From Chromera velia (Eukaryota > Sar > Chromeraceae), in NCBI GenBank assembly GCA_018398765.1, contig JAHBMJ010000349.1, positions 1 through 50,012 on the forward strand: DNA of 50,012 nucleotides, written 5' to 3'. Shown here piece after piece: positions 1-11,200 of the stretch. The translations under genes were made by a program, and so were the position numbers. Below the pieces are notes generated by a model. That model saw nothing but the letters and a program-made list of their open reading frames with translations, was not told where the DNA came from and made no database searches. How positions within the stretch are numbered: position 1 is the stretch's first letter; every line of letters begins with the position of its first letter.

Positions 1-817
1 CAAGTCTCTGAACTAAGCTAGAACTAGCTTAGGAGGTGGGGAACCAAGCTTCCCTACGCATGGTCTCCCTTGCTGGACATACTGGCATGAGGTGCACCTT
101 CTCCCCAACCTATGGCATGCACAGCATTCGCTTGCCCTCACCTCTTGCGAGTTCCAGGGTGGGGGGGTGGGTGTTTTGGTGCCATGTCTGGCTGCTATGT
201 CTTCATCTTCGCTATCCAAATGCTCATAAACCAAATCAATATTAAATTTTAATTTTTTAAAAAATAATAAACTAATCAAAATTCTTCTACCGTCTGGATG
301 CATACAAAAAAGAAAAAATGATAGCTGCAGCGTGGTTGAGTTCAAAGTTTTGTCAGATGTAAAACCCATCTCTCCTAATCGAAGTCCCTCAGCAACTTAG
401 AAACAAAAATGTTTTTATGTATTTGGGCTATTTGATCATGTATGCTAGGACAAATAAAGCAATTGCCGGCCGATATCTGGCGGACGTGATATATCAAGAA
501 CATACATGATCTGACGTCAGAACTCCCCAAGGATTCAAGATTGAAATTGTCACAAGTCTCAGTTATACTTAGTGACATGGCCTGGAAAACCTCCCTGAAC
601 TTAAGTGCTACTTGAAAAAATGTAATCAAGATGATCTTTATTTGCGGCATCGTTTTTTAAGAGACCGTCCACGCCTGTGGCGTAGATAGTTAAGACACCA
701 TCCAGATATGCGGCTTAGGCTTTTAAGATACCGTAAATAATCCATGCCTGCAGCACGGACTTTCAAGCTTATCTAAAAATGTAGCTTGAATTTTTAAGTA
801 GTAGTTAGGTTTAGGGA

Positions 818-1000
818 AGTCGCCTGGAAAGTGAAGCTCTGGAGGGCACTTAAAAACATTTGTACTGCATGGGACCGCGTGACAATGCATGTATGCATGA
901 TTTCTGAGTAAAATTGGACAAAAAAGTAAGGGTGCAGGGGCTTAAACCTGGGACGTCGCCGCGTGCTTCCAATAGCCCAAACTTTTGCTTTCCAGGCTAT
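818..1000. mobile_element. Small inverted-repeat (MITE-like) element, diverged copy
   Basis: The left end (CGCCTGGAAAGTGAA, from 821) and right end (TTTGCTTTCCAGGCTAT, ending near 1000) are imperfect inverted repeats of each other. The interior closely resembles that of the neighbouring element at 1023-1201: shared GTGAAGCTCTGGAGGGCA, then GGGACCGCGTGAC, then a TGCATGTATGCATGATTTC block, at an offset of about 205 bp. No coding capacity is visible. The two copies look like adjacent insertions or a tandem duplication of one non-autonomous element. Confidence 0.5.
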
Positions 1001-1022
1001 TCGCATGTTTTGCATGCGTCAT

Positions 1023-1201
1023 ATGGCCCGGAAAGTGAAGCTCTGGAGGGCATTTAAAAACAATTGCACTGGGACCGCGTGACGATGCATGTATGCATGC
1101 ATGATTTCCGAGGAAATTTTGACGAAAAAGTGAGGGTGCTGGAGCTCGAACCAATGACGTCGACTACCTTAAAATTACCTAAAATTCGCTTTCCGGGCCA
1201 T
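1023..1201. mobile_element. Small inverted-repeat (MITE-like) element
   Basis: The ends are ATGGCCCGGAAAGTGAA (1023-1039) and TTCGCTTTCCGGGCCAT (1185-1201), inverted repeats with one mismatch over 17 bp. At 179 bp it is too short for a transposase gene. The same ends recur at 20893 and 21119 in this window, so this is a family rather than a chance palindrome. Target-site duplications are not clear. A non-autonomous DNA transposon is the simplest reading; a conserved structured regulatory element is the alternative. Confidence 0.6.
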
Positions 1202-1666
1202 TCGTATGCTTCGCGTGCGTCAGATAAGAGCCTATCCCTGCAATCCTCTCCATGCAGTCGCCCGCCGGGGCCGACGGGCCGGCCATGCATGGCCCTCGCG
1301 CACAAAAAGTGCATGGGCCGCGCGGGCCGGACCCCGCCGCGGGCCATGCATACGACAGGGTCAGCTATGGTCGAAGCTAGCCGCTGCATGCGATGCGCTG
1401 CGAAGGCAGTCCATGATGCTGGACAGGGCAGTATCAAGGCAACTCTTCGCTGTAATTCCAGATTCCTGCATGTAAGTCCCTTTCATGCGCCTCATGTTAG
1501 AGTGTGTTTCTGTATGTGCACCTGAAATTGTGTCATGCATTGAGGCGCACGCACCACTGGGGAATCTCACTCTGAATGATCCGTCTCAGCCGCAAACTCG
1601 GTATTTGAGTGTTTGTGTTTGGAGAGCCTCGCTGTCGGGGCATTCTGTTTTATCCCGACTCACAGG

Positions 1667-2789
1667 ATGCAGAGCGCAGCGGTTGAAGGGCATGGCCAAC
1701 AGAGTGCCGGCCCAACCTTTCCCCCACACGCAGGAGAGGGAACGTCAACAGACCCTGCCAGTGGGGCGTCTCCTCCGAGACCCTCCCTCCCGGTGGGCGT
1801 GATGATCCTTCTTGGCATACAGCAATTCGCTGCCAACATGCTGGTGTCCTTCCCTGGGGTGTTTCTGCCCAAAGAAATAGAACAGATGGGATTCCAGAGT
1901 GGAGTCACGGGCCTTCTGGTGAGTTGGGTGCGTGGGAGATTCTGGTTGTGTTAACACATACACATCCTCTTGCTTGCATGCAGTGCCAGACGACGCTTTC
2001 GTGTGTGACCGCGTGTCTACGTGCAGTTTGCGTGCTTCCCTGTGGCGGTCTTCGTGAGCAGCCCCGCGTGGGCCTTCCTGTCCCGGAAAATCGGGAAGCT
2101 CCCGATAGTCTACGTGGCCATTGTTCTCGAAGGTCAGTCAAATTTCATTATTACCAGTTACACGGACCCAGCGTCGCCTGAAAGGGTGCCACTGACCATC
2201 CAACAAGCCATCTGCTTCCTTTGAAGTCCATTTCTTGACTTTATGTACCGTCTACCACCGTCTACTGCCCTCAATCGAGCTCGTTCTTTTTTCCTCCCGA
2301 GAGGCCGCTTAGCACTCCGTCCCTTCAATTTGCGGGCGTCGAGGCGAAAGGGTGCACGGGCGACTGAGAGAATAAAGGTCCCCGCCTGTTCTTCATGTGC
2401 TATTCACCACTGTGGTGCCACTGCATATGCATGTGTGCCTGCGTGTATGTATGCAGGGCTCTGCGGCGTCCTCTTTGGACTGGCCTATGTGATGACAGAG
2501 GAGGTCCACCACAGACTGGCCATCATGTTCCTCACACGCACCTGTCAGGGTCAGCAAGTGAGCTAGGAGAGAGGGAATGAAGGATCTGTCTGACGGTGCA
2601 TGCCAGCTGCTTTTTTACTGTGAGCTTGTGGTCTACTGACTGTCGTCGATGTTTCTTTGCCGTGTTCTTCACAGTGAGGAACGAGATCGGTTTTTCCTAC
2701 GAAGAAAGAGAAGTCTTCTGCCAATATCTATGCCCTTGCATGCATGCGCTCTCACACCCAAAAACTCCCTCATACGGTCCGAGGACCAG

Positions 2790-2830
<41 letters not shown>

Positions 2831-3895
2831 ACACACGCCTGTCCCGTCTCTCGTCTCTCGGCATGCCCTTCTGTACGTCTGTATGTCTGTATGCATTCAT
2901 TTGAATTGGCTCTCTGAATCTTCACATGCATACAGGAATTGCGGCCAGTGCTGCGGGCACGTTGGTGCTCGCCATCGCCATGGAGAAGGCCCGTGACAGG
3001 GAGGCGATGGTGTCTGGAGTTTCCATGACGTTCATGTCTCTGGGGTTCGTGCTGGGGCCTATTGTGGGGGGGGCCCTGTACGCTGCGGGCGGGTTTGCGC
3101 TCCCTTTCGTTTCTGTGGGTGCTGCGGTGATGAGCGTAGTGCTTCTGTTGCCCTGCACTGTCGGGTGGCCGTGTGGAAACAGGGCGGCCAGGGCAGCTCC
3201 TGGGGGAGTGGGAGTGAGAGAGCCCCTGCATGCGGGGGCAGGGGGGGAGGGAGAAGGCGGGGTGAGGAGCTCCGAGGGGGGGGGAGAAGAAGAAGAAGTG
3301 ACGCTGGGCCTCAGGGACTTCCTGAAGCCTGTGGTTATTTTCATTGGCATGGGGATGAGCTTGGGGTCTACCTCCATTGGGTTTTTGGAACCGACGTACG
3401 TGAGTTTGTGCGAGGGGTAGGTGAGACGCTCACACTGTAGAGCTAGATGTGTAGGCCCTGCGGCAGGTGTTATGGCCATGAGAAATTGATGACGGCTCGA
3501 AATGGAGAGAAAGAGAGGAGTCGTTGGGGAGTAATTTAGAAAGTGAGACAGAGAAGCACTGAGCAGGTGGAGTCTTGTACTACAAAGCGTCACGGAAGTA
3601 AACGAGGATATGAGAGAGGAGATGCCTCGTTTTGGGCTGCTGATCTTCCTTTTCTTTCTCACTCTTTCTGTCTTCCCTCCTCCCCCCCCCTCTTTCTCTC
3701 TGCGTGTCTTTCTTTTTTTTAAACTTTGACCTTTTGTATTCCATGACAGCGCTACGTTTCCTCCTCCTCCTCGCAATCAAACACAGGCATCTTTACGCTT
3801 GCCTGCATCCATGTATTGAGTCTGATGGATTCATGCACCCCTGCAGGTACGCACAGCTGTTGGAGTCCTCCCTCCTCGTTAAAGACCCTCGCTTG

Positions 3896-3931
<36 letters not shown>

Positions 3932-6471
3932 ATCTATCTATTTTTTTTTGTCTGCGTGTGTGAGGGTTTGTGGACCATTAAGTCGATCCATCAGTGCCAT
4001 GTTCTGAATATCTTTTGCACATTTCTTTGTTCTTCATTCTTTCCTTAGCCATCAACGTGTGGCCTCCTCCCGAATGCTTCTCGTTTGTTTAAATGGCTTC
4101 TTTTGAGCAAACGGTCCATTTGACTTTTTGTGTCATTTTTCCGTCGTGTGCTTCGATGATTTCATTCCAGTTGCTTTGCTTTCATCCATCCATCTACTTG
4201 CACTTCTCTTGTCTGTCTCTCTCTTGTGGCTTCCTTCTTTTCCCCCTCGTTTCGATCCGATAGCTCTCCTCTTGAATGTGCAAACGTACACGCGCACACA
4301 CACGTGTGTATATACGAATGTGTTGTTTGTATTTGATCATGCAGGTGGCGCTTCTGTTCTCCCTTCCTGCGATCTTTGTGGTCCTCTCCGCCTCTCCCGT
4401 GGGCATGCTGGCAGACTCGGGGGTCGCAAACAAAGTAGCAATGATGGTTTGTCTGTCTGCGTGTCTGTCTGTCTGTTCGCATAGCGGTCTATCTGCCTGT
4501 CTGTCTGCCAGGTTGCAAAGGCGTGGTCTCGAGAGTCGACACAAGCCGTGAAGAAACGTTTTCTCATGAGAGTGTAGAGCATGCTTTGTTTTTTATACTC
4601 GCATGCAGGCAGAAGGCAGCAGTGCTTTTTTTCCCCGTCTCATTGTCTCTATGTGTACGTGTGTGTGTATTCACGTGGGTGCGTGCAGGTGAGAGGCAAC
4701 AGTGCTTTTTTCCCCGTCTCATTGCCTCTATGTGTACGTGTGTGTACTCACGTGGGTGCGTGCAGGTGGGAGGCAACAGTGCTTTTTTCCCCGTCCCATT
4801 GCCTCTATGTGTACGTGTGTGTGTATTCACGTGGGTACGTGCAGGTGGGAGGCAACAGTGCTTTTTTCCCCGTCCCATTGTCTCTATGTGTACGTGTGTG
4901 TGTATTCACGTGGGTGCGTGCAGGTGAGAGGCAACAGTGCTTTTTTCCCCGTCCCATTGCCTCTATGTGTACGTGTGTGTACTCACGTGGGTGCGTGCAG
5001 GTGGGAGGCAACAGTGCTTTTTTCCCCGTCCCATTGCCTCTATGTGTACGTGTGTGTGTATTCACGTGGGTACGTGCAGGTGGGAGGCAACAGTGCTTTT
5101 TTCCCCGTCCCATTGTCTCTATGTGTACGTGTGTGTGTATTCACGTGGGTGCGTGCAGGTGAGAGGCAACAGTGCTTTTTTCCCCGTCCCATTGCCTCTA
5201 TGTGTACGTGTGTGTATTCACGTGGGTGCGTGCAGGTGGGAGGCAACAGTGCTTTTTTCCCCGTCCCATTGCCTCTATGTGTACGTGTGTGTGTATTCAC
5301 GTGGGTGCGTGCAGGTGGGAGGCAACAGTGCTGTTTTCCCCGTCCCATTGTCTCTATGTGTACGTGTGTGTGTATTCACGTGGGTGCGTGCAGGTGGGAG
5401 GCAACAGTGGTTATTTCCTGGTGTTTGCCTCCATCGGTCCCTTCGAGCCTCTTGCAGAGCTCCTGCATCTCTCCCCTGGGGACACGGGCAGCTTCGTGCT
5501 GGTGTGCCTGGGCATGGCCCTGTTCGGGGTAACGTATAACTTTGCGGTGGTGCCTGCAGCTGCCCAGTTGATTCGGCTTGTTGAGGAGGGACTCGAGGAG
5601 AGGGAGCGGGAGAGGGGGGGGGAGAGGTCAAGTGTGGAGGGAGAGGGGGTGAAGGAAGGAAATAGAGCGAGTGGGGCTGAAAAAGGGGAGGTCAGTCTGT
5701 GGAGTGGGCTGGGGAGAGAAGCACGCAGTGGTCTCTGGAAGGAAGGACGTGGTGCCTTACTTAAGCTGGCCTTTCGTCTTTTTTTCTGTCTGTTCGTTTA
5801 GAAAGAAGGAGAAGAGAAGGTAGAGACATCAAGGCTCTCTGTCCGACAGCTAGACCTTTTGTTTGTTTGTCCGTCAGTCTTTCTGTGACTGCATGCCTTC
5901 TCTTCTTTCATTTCGGTCGACGAAAAAAGTCAGTAGTCCTTCCACACTTCTTCCCTTGACTACTCATTGAATTGCTCTGCATGGCCCGTACTGCATGCAG
6001 GAAGAGAGGGAGACGGAAGCGTTTACGTTGAACAGTCAGAGAGTCACAGGAGATTCGAGTAGGTCCCTTGGGGAGGAGGAGGGGTCACAGGAGACCGGAC
6101 AGACTCCCTTGGAAACGGGAGAGGCAGCAGAGGGAGGAGGCTCCCCGTCTCGTGGCAGTGCGCTTGGAGGAACTGCAACTCACGAGGCTGTGGTGTCGGG
6201 GGTGATGAGCATGCAGACTGGGTTCTTCGCCGTTGGTGAGGCCCTTGGCCCCCTGTTGGGAGGATACGCTGCTGAGGTGGTCAGCGTGCCGACTGGGTAC
6301 TTCTTTTTCGGCTCTCTGCTGCTCCTCTACGCAGTCTCGCTGGCTGTTGTTTGGGTTTGCTACGCAAATAGAAAGACGACGCGCGAAGAAAGGCCTGCCA
6401 GTGCGAGTGACGGTCGCCGGTGGGATGTGAGACAGTTGACAGGGGTGATCGAGCCAGGCCTTCAAGTCTGA
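1667..6471 (+). CDS. Major facilitator superfamily transporter, SLC18/DHA-like (8 exons)
   Basis: Proposed exons are 1667-1918, 2027-2132, 2457-2549, 2936-3395, 3847-3895, 4345-4446, 5394-5690 and 6001-6471. All junction phases agree and give 609 residues. The product is a 12-helix carrier predicted to exchange a small solute, possibly for protons. TM1 lies near residues 43-66 after a Pro/Ser-rich tail. A motif-A-like loop (SRKIGKLP) follows TM2. Both halves carry the antiporter glycine signature (LGFVLGPIVGG and VGEALGPLLGG), and helix 7 ends in GFLEPTY, which resembles the vesicular amine transporter family. Two acidic, Gly/Glu-rich loops are insertions: residues ~245-285 between the halves, and a Glu/Arg-rich stretch at the exon 7-8 junction. 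The substrate cannot be read from the sequence. The start is the first in-frame ATG before TM1; an upstream exon is possible. Intron 6 ends in a large tandem array that duplicates the exon 7 acceptor. Confidence 0.85.
2791..2830. repeat. (GT)n microsatellite in MFS intron 3
   Basis: An uninterrupted run of about 17 GT units, continuing into a GCGCACAC tail, sits inside the intron between exons 3 and 4 of the transporter. It has no coding role. Confidence 0.85.
4609..5393 (+). repeat. Higher-order minisatellite made of a duplicated splice acceptor
   Basis: Ten units of 77-80 bp start at 4609, 4689, 4766, 4845, 4924, 5001, 5080, 5159, 5236 and 5315, and the real exon 7 begins at 5394 as an eleventh start. 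From 4689 the unit lengths repeat as 77, 79, 79, so the array is a 235-bp higher-order repeat present three times (4689-4923, 4924-5158, 5159-5393). Each unit starts GTGGGAGGCAACAGTG or a close variant and carries a T/C-rich tract. Each ends CACGTGGGTGCGTGCAG or nearly so. The end is a copy of the exon 7 acceptor and the start a copy of the first five codons of that exon. The array is open in shifting frames, but exon 6 joins exon 7 in phase 0 without it. Confidence 0.93.
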
Positions 6472-8214
6472 TAGATCAGAAAAGCTCTGATGGGGAAGGA
6501 AGTTCAAAAACATAGGTTTGCTTGCAGTGCAGTTAATTCAATGAACTCAAAACCAAGCTGTTGTCTTAGTGGTTTCGTCCTGAATGTGTCGACATGATAG
6601 AATTCTTCACCGTCTCATGCACTCAGCTCTAGGTTGATCGATGTCTTAAAGATGTTAAATTTTGGACTTTTGTTTTTTCTTTTGTCATGTCCCCACTTTT
6701 TTGAAAAACTGTTTTCATTCTTCGAGCTTTTTCATCAATTTCAGGTTCATAGCATTTCATATCATACTTTCATTTTATGTTTTGGGTTTACTTATGAAGT
6801 GATTTAAATTAATTGATTTAATTTAGATAAACACATAATGTTTGATTTAGTGTTTGATTCACAGTTTGAACGACTATGACAATGACTCGGATTATGACGC
6901 GCCATCGTCATCCATATCCAAAACTAGCTGGATATTTCTATGAACGTTAGGCAGGGAAAACAGTTCAAGTTTGAACGATTTAAGTAAATTAAATATCTAC
7001 TTAAACATATTCAAATAAAAACTAAGCAAGGGAAAATAAATTAACTAACAAAATTAACTATAAAATTAAGTGCATTAAAAAATCCCCTATTTCTGATTAT
7101 GTTCATTTTGTCTCTAAAATTTCAAATTATGATTAAATTATTTAAAATAAACACGGTCTTTTCGGACCTTTCTAAGCGTTGCAAACATTCATGAAAGCCT
7201 ACCCGGTGGATGTTCTTAAAATAAACATATGGACGTTCTTTTGTACCGTCAATTTCTAAGTATATTTTATCATAAAACATTATGTTGCTAGTTATATTGG
7301 TTCAGACATCCTAGAAGTTTAGAACCAACACCTTTGTTTCTACTTGTTTCTTCACCGCCCTCTTATTCTTTGTCTCCACATACACCGAGCCTATCCTCGA
7401 GCTGAGGGTTTTCTGCATGGAGGTCTTTTTTATGTGAGTTTTTGCCTCGTGAAATTATGGAAAACCCAAGTGTCTCCAAACCTTCTACATATAGAGGTAC
7501 GGGCGCACAGAGGTTGCGGTTTGGCACTGAATGACCAGAAGAAATGAGGAGCTAGATGGGAAAGCTGTGCACGCAAGCTTGCGCGTCACCCGATTAATCA
7601 CAGACCTGGAATTCAGAATTGAGACGCCCATGCATCGTGACTCAATCCGGGTCCTTACGTTCCGGGTTGAAGTCTCGTTTTTCTTTTCGTTTGCAAAAAT
7701 GACTGCATGGCTATTTGGGATTGGCTTCCACCAGCGACACCTCATGCAGAGAAACGATGAAGGTGGACAAATGCGCACTCCAATTAGAGGCGGAGGAAGA
7801 AGAGAGAAAGATCAAGGGAAAGGGAGAGAAAGACCAAAATGTCCAAAAAGAAGGGAGACACAGGAGAAAGAACAAAACACGAAGAGAAGTTGAGAGCGGG
7901 ATCGAGGGGCAAAATAAGAAAAGAGGAAAAGGAAGGAGCGAAAAGAGACAGCTTCAACAGCCGTCAAAACTTCCGCCCCTCGTTGAGAGCCGCAGCCATG
8001 CAGTCAGTCAGTCAGCCATTGCGCATACTTCGCCAGTTCAGTCACTAAACCTTTCTTTTTCTTGCCAACGGCTGAATTCGTGTATTCACTCTCGTCTTTT
8101 CCTCATTCCCCTTTCGATCGGGATCTCGAGAAGTCATTGATTAAAGTAATTCGGGTGGGTATGTGCATGCAGGTGCCTGCTCATGCATACATGCATTCAT
8201 CCTCGATCGATCGA
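6472..8214. other. Convergent spacer, AT-rich core
   Basis: This lies between the stop codons of two convergent genes. About 6540-7300 is markedly AT-rich compared with its flanks, has no long open frame, and consists of short A/T runs. From about 7780 to 7960 it becomes purine-rich (AGAGAAAG-type). I see no RNA gene or transposon ends. It probably contains both 3' untranslated regions. Small open frames around 7344-8140 show no splice-site or residue pattern suggesting real exons. Confidence 0.5.
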
Positions 8215-11200
8215 TCATATGGGAACCTTGCACACTCCACCCTGAGGAGACCAGGCAGAGAGACGCACAAGCCCGACCTTCCCCTCTGTCTGTCCTCCTG
8301 TCTGCACTGTCAACCCAGACTGCAGAGGGACCGCCAGACCGCTCTCGAGGGCTGTCTCCTCGGACTGCCCTCCTCCGTGAATGCTCACAGAAACAGCTCC
8401 CCCTCCCCTGCCGCTCCCCTTTTCCTTATCGACAACGAGCAACTTCCACGCAGCGAGTGCACAGAGATTGCAGAGGGCAAGCGTCATGAGGATCGTGCGG
8501 AACCCCAACCCCATTGCAGGGGACGAGGCATCCCTTTGTTTTGGTACCGTTCCCAGACAGACCCCTTCACGGGAGGGTCTTCGTTGAACCCCTCAGAAGC
8601 TAGATGGTAGGACCGGGTGAGGGCGTTGGGGGGCGAGAGGACAAGGAAGGTCACATAGAGGAACAGACAGATGCAGGCCACAAACACAGGGGTCGACTTG
8701 TACACAGGCTGACGGAACACGAACCCGAACGAGAGCACCAGACCTGCATTCAAACGCGCATGCATGTATTACATCCATGCAAACAGTGGGTTGGTGCAGA
8801 TATTCTTCATAGCCGTGAAATGTTGAGGATGTCGAAAGACAATTCCAAAAAAATTAAGAATCTCTGATCCAGCGGTAGAGCGCAGCTATGGAAAACAGGA
8901 TAAGAAACAAAAACTAAAAAGAGATGTTGGAGCACGTCCATGTCTTCAACGTCCCTCCCACACTCCCATGCACAGCCAAACAGGCGGACCAGTAGAGATG
9001 ACCCCAGAGACGGCCACAGCGAAGACCACGGTTTGTTCCCAACTGTCTGCTTGGAGATACCACTCGTGCGCTGCTGTCAGTTGTGCAGGGAAAGGCACGT
9101 AGTTGGGATGCATGGTCATGATCACAAGGCCAAGGACGAGGGTGACGATGTGTGCAAGGAAGAAACCCCCGACTGTGAGGAGAGAAGGGCGGGAGAGCAG
9201 AGAGTCTGTTGGGCTCATCCTGTGCATCGCCTTCACCTCCTCCCTTTCTCTTTGGGGTCTCTCTGCTGCACCCCCCCCTGCGTCCTCCTTGGTGGGCTCC
9301 ACGAGAGACATGAGGAAGGTGAGAGCCAGAAGGCCTCCGAGGTCTGCAACACTCAGACGGATAGACAGATAAATGTTAAGTCATGGAAGTGTTTGAGGGT
9401 GAAAATGCTTCACCGACACTGCAAGAAAGAAACTTGAGAAGGAAATGCAAGTCTGTTGAAGGAAGGAAAAGAGTCACCGTGTGTTTGTCTGTCTCCGTGC
9501 AGCCACCTGCCTTCGTCATGAAGAAAGAAACGGGGGAAGAAAGGAAGGAAGGAACGACCGGAGACAAAAAAACTTGCTATCGCGCATTCTCATGCAGCAG
9601 TTTCACACAGGCGTATGTACCTGCAGTGAGGTAAGTCGCAGGGCAGGGCTGGATGCCGAAAGAGAAGGCCGTGATCTTGATCAGGGAGAACACCAGACCG
9701 AAGAGGAGGGCGAAGAAAAAGCATGCGAAGGAGGTGTGGAGGGCCCCCCGCCCCTCCCTCAGGGCTTCCACCACGCTCTTCACACTGCACACACAAACGC
9801 GCTTGCACCCGTACATGAGAATCAAGACGCTGCCATGATCAAAAAAGACGTAGACAGACATGCAGATACGAAGACGAAAATTCGGGAAAACGTAGAAACG
9901 CCAAAACATCGACAGACAGAGAGACATATACAGATGACTGCATACAACAATTGCCGACAGCGGAGTGGTCTCTCGAATCATAAAGAAGAACAGGCATGGC
10001 AATCAAGTAGCGCAAATAAGGATGGATACATGCAGCGAAGCCCAATTGAAGAACTGCGTCCCCCTGCAACCAACCTTTTGTCTTTTGCTGTGAAAGGGGA
10101 GACGATGGACGCGTCTGCTTCCGAGAAGGCCACGCCCACATGAGCTGCCCTCAGCGCTCCGCAGTCATTCCCCCCATCTCCAACCATCACCGTAATGTTC
10201 CCTCTTTTCTTGAACTCCTCCACCACCTCCACCTTCCCCCCAGGAGTCATTCGGGCAAACAGACGGATGAAGAACAGCAAGGGTGCAGAGCCGTCAGACT
10301 CCACCTCCTCCCCACTCTCTGCTGACGCACGCACACTCACACGAACGTTATGCCCACCCGATCCCAGCAGACTGTCCCAGGCAGCTCCCGTAACTGCCAA
10401 TTGCACACTCCCATCCCACAGCCCCCCCATTCCCGCTACTTCCTTCGTACTGTACCAGTGCCCCGCCCCCTTAACATCACTCCACAGAACAACTCTATCG
10501 TCATGAGCGTCCAGATCCGACAAGGATCTCGCGATCGATTTGCGTCTCTCTGACCCTATGTAGCTGTTCGCACCCTCACTCGCCCCTTCCCGCCCTGCTT
10601 CTGACTCCGCGAACGACCCCAGAAGCAACGACCCTCTCTTTTGCCGCTGTCTGCTCTTCGCCCCGTTCTTCTCCTCCTTCACTGTCTTTTGTGACGCACG
10701 CAGCTCCCGTGCATCTGAGAGCGGGAAGGTCTCCCCCAACAAAAGCTGCGCGTCATCCCTCCCGAGCACCCCAGACATACGGGCAATGTACTGTCCACAC
10801 TGGGCGTTGTCCCCTGTGATCAGGACAGGACGAATGCCGCCTGTCCGAAGTTCGAGAATTGCGTCGTGACTGCAGGGCTTGAGTTCATTTCGGAAAAGGA
10901 GCAGACCCATGAAGCACAGGTCACTCTCAATTTCTTCCCGAGAGAGACCCAGGAGGTCTGAGGGGCCCTTCAGGGTGCCTGGGAGAATTTCCTTCGCTCC
11001 CAGTGCAATGACGTAGCATCCATCAAGAGCGTACCCTCTCGCCTCCTGTTCTATCTCCCCCCCACTCTGCAGACTCGTCGGCACACCTCCCCCCTTTGTC
11101 AACCCTCCTGATGCAGGCACAACACCCCCCGTGTCTGCCACTGTGCTCACGCACCTAGTGCTGAGGGCCTCAAAGGACCCCTTACAGAACACTAGAGTCC

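Larger units (their letters stand above)
1..1666. other. Spacer upstream of the MFS gene
   Basis: I see no convincing exon here. The first ~800 bases are mixed-composition DNA with short open frames only. From about 818 the stretch holds two related small elements with inverted ends (listed separately), followed by a GC-rich patch around 1255-1350 that is rich in GGCC and TGCATGC-like palindromes. That patch could be part of the promoter of the transporter that follows. An upstream untranslated exon or a short N-terminal exon of the transporter could lie here, because a CACAG acceptor-like string sits directly before its proposed ATG. Confidence 0.5.

Noticed and set aside
4581-5390. Open frames through the 78-bp repeat array, some running into exon 7
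   Set aside because: The unit lengths (77, 79, 80) shift frame. Exon 6 ends in phase 0 at a clear donor and exon 7 starts in phase 0 at 5394. The repeat frame is a by-product of low stop-codon content.
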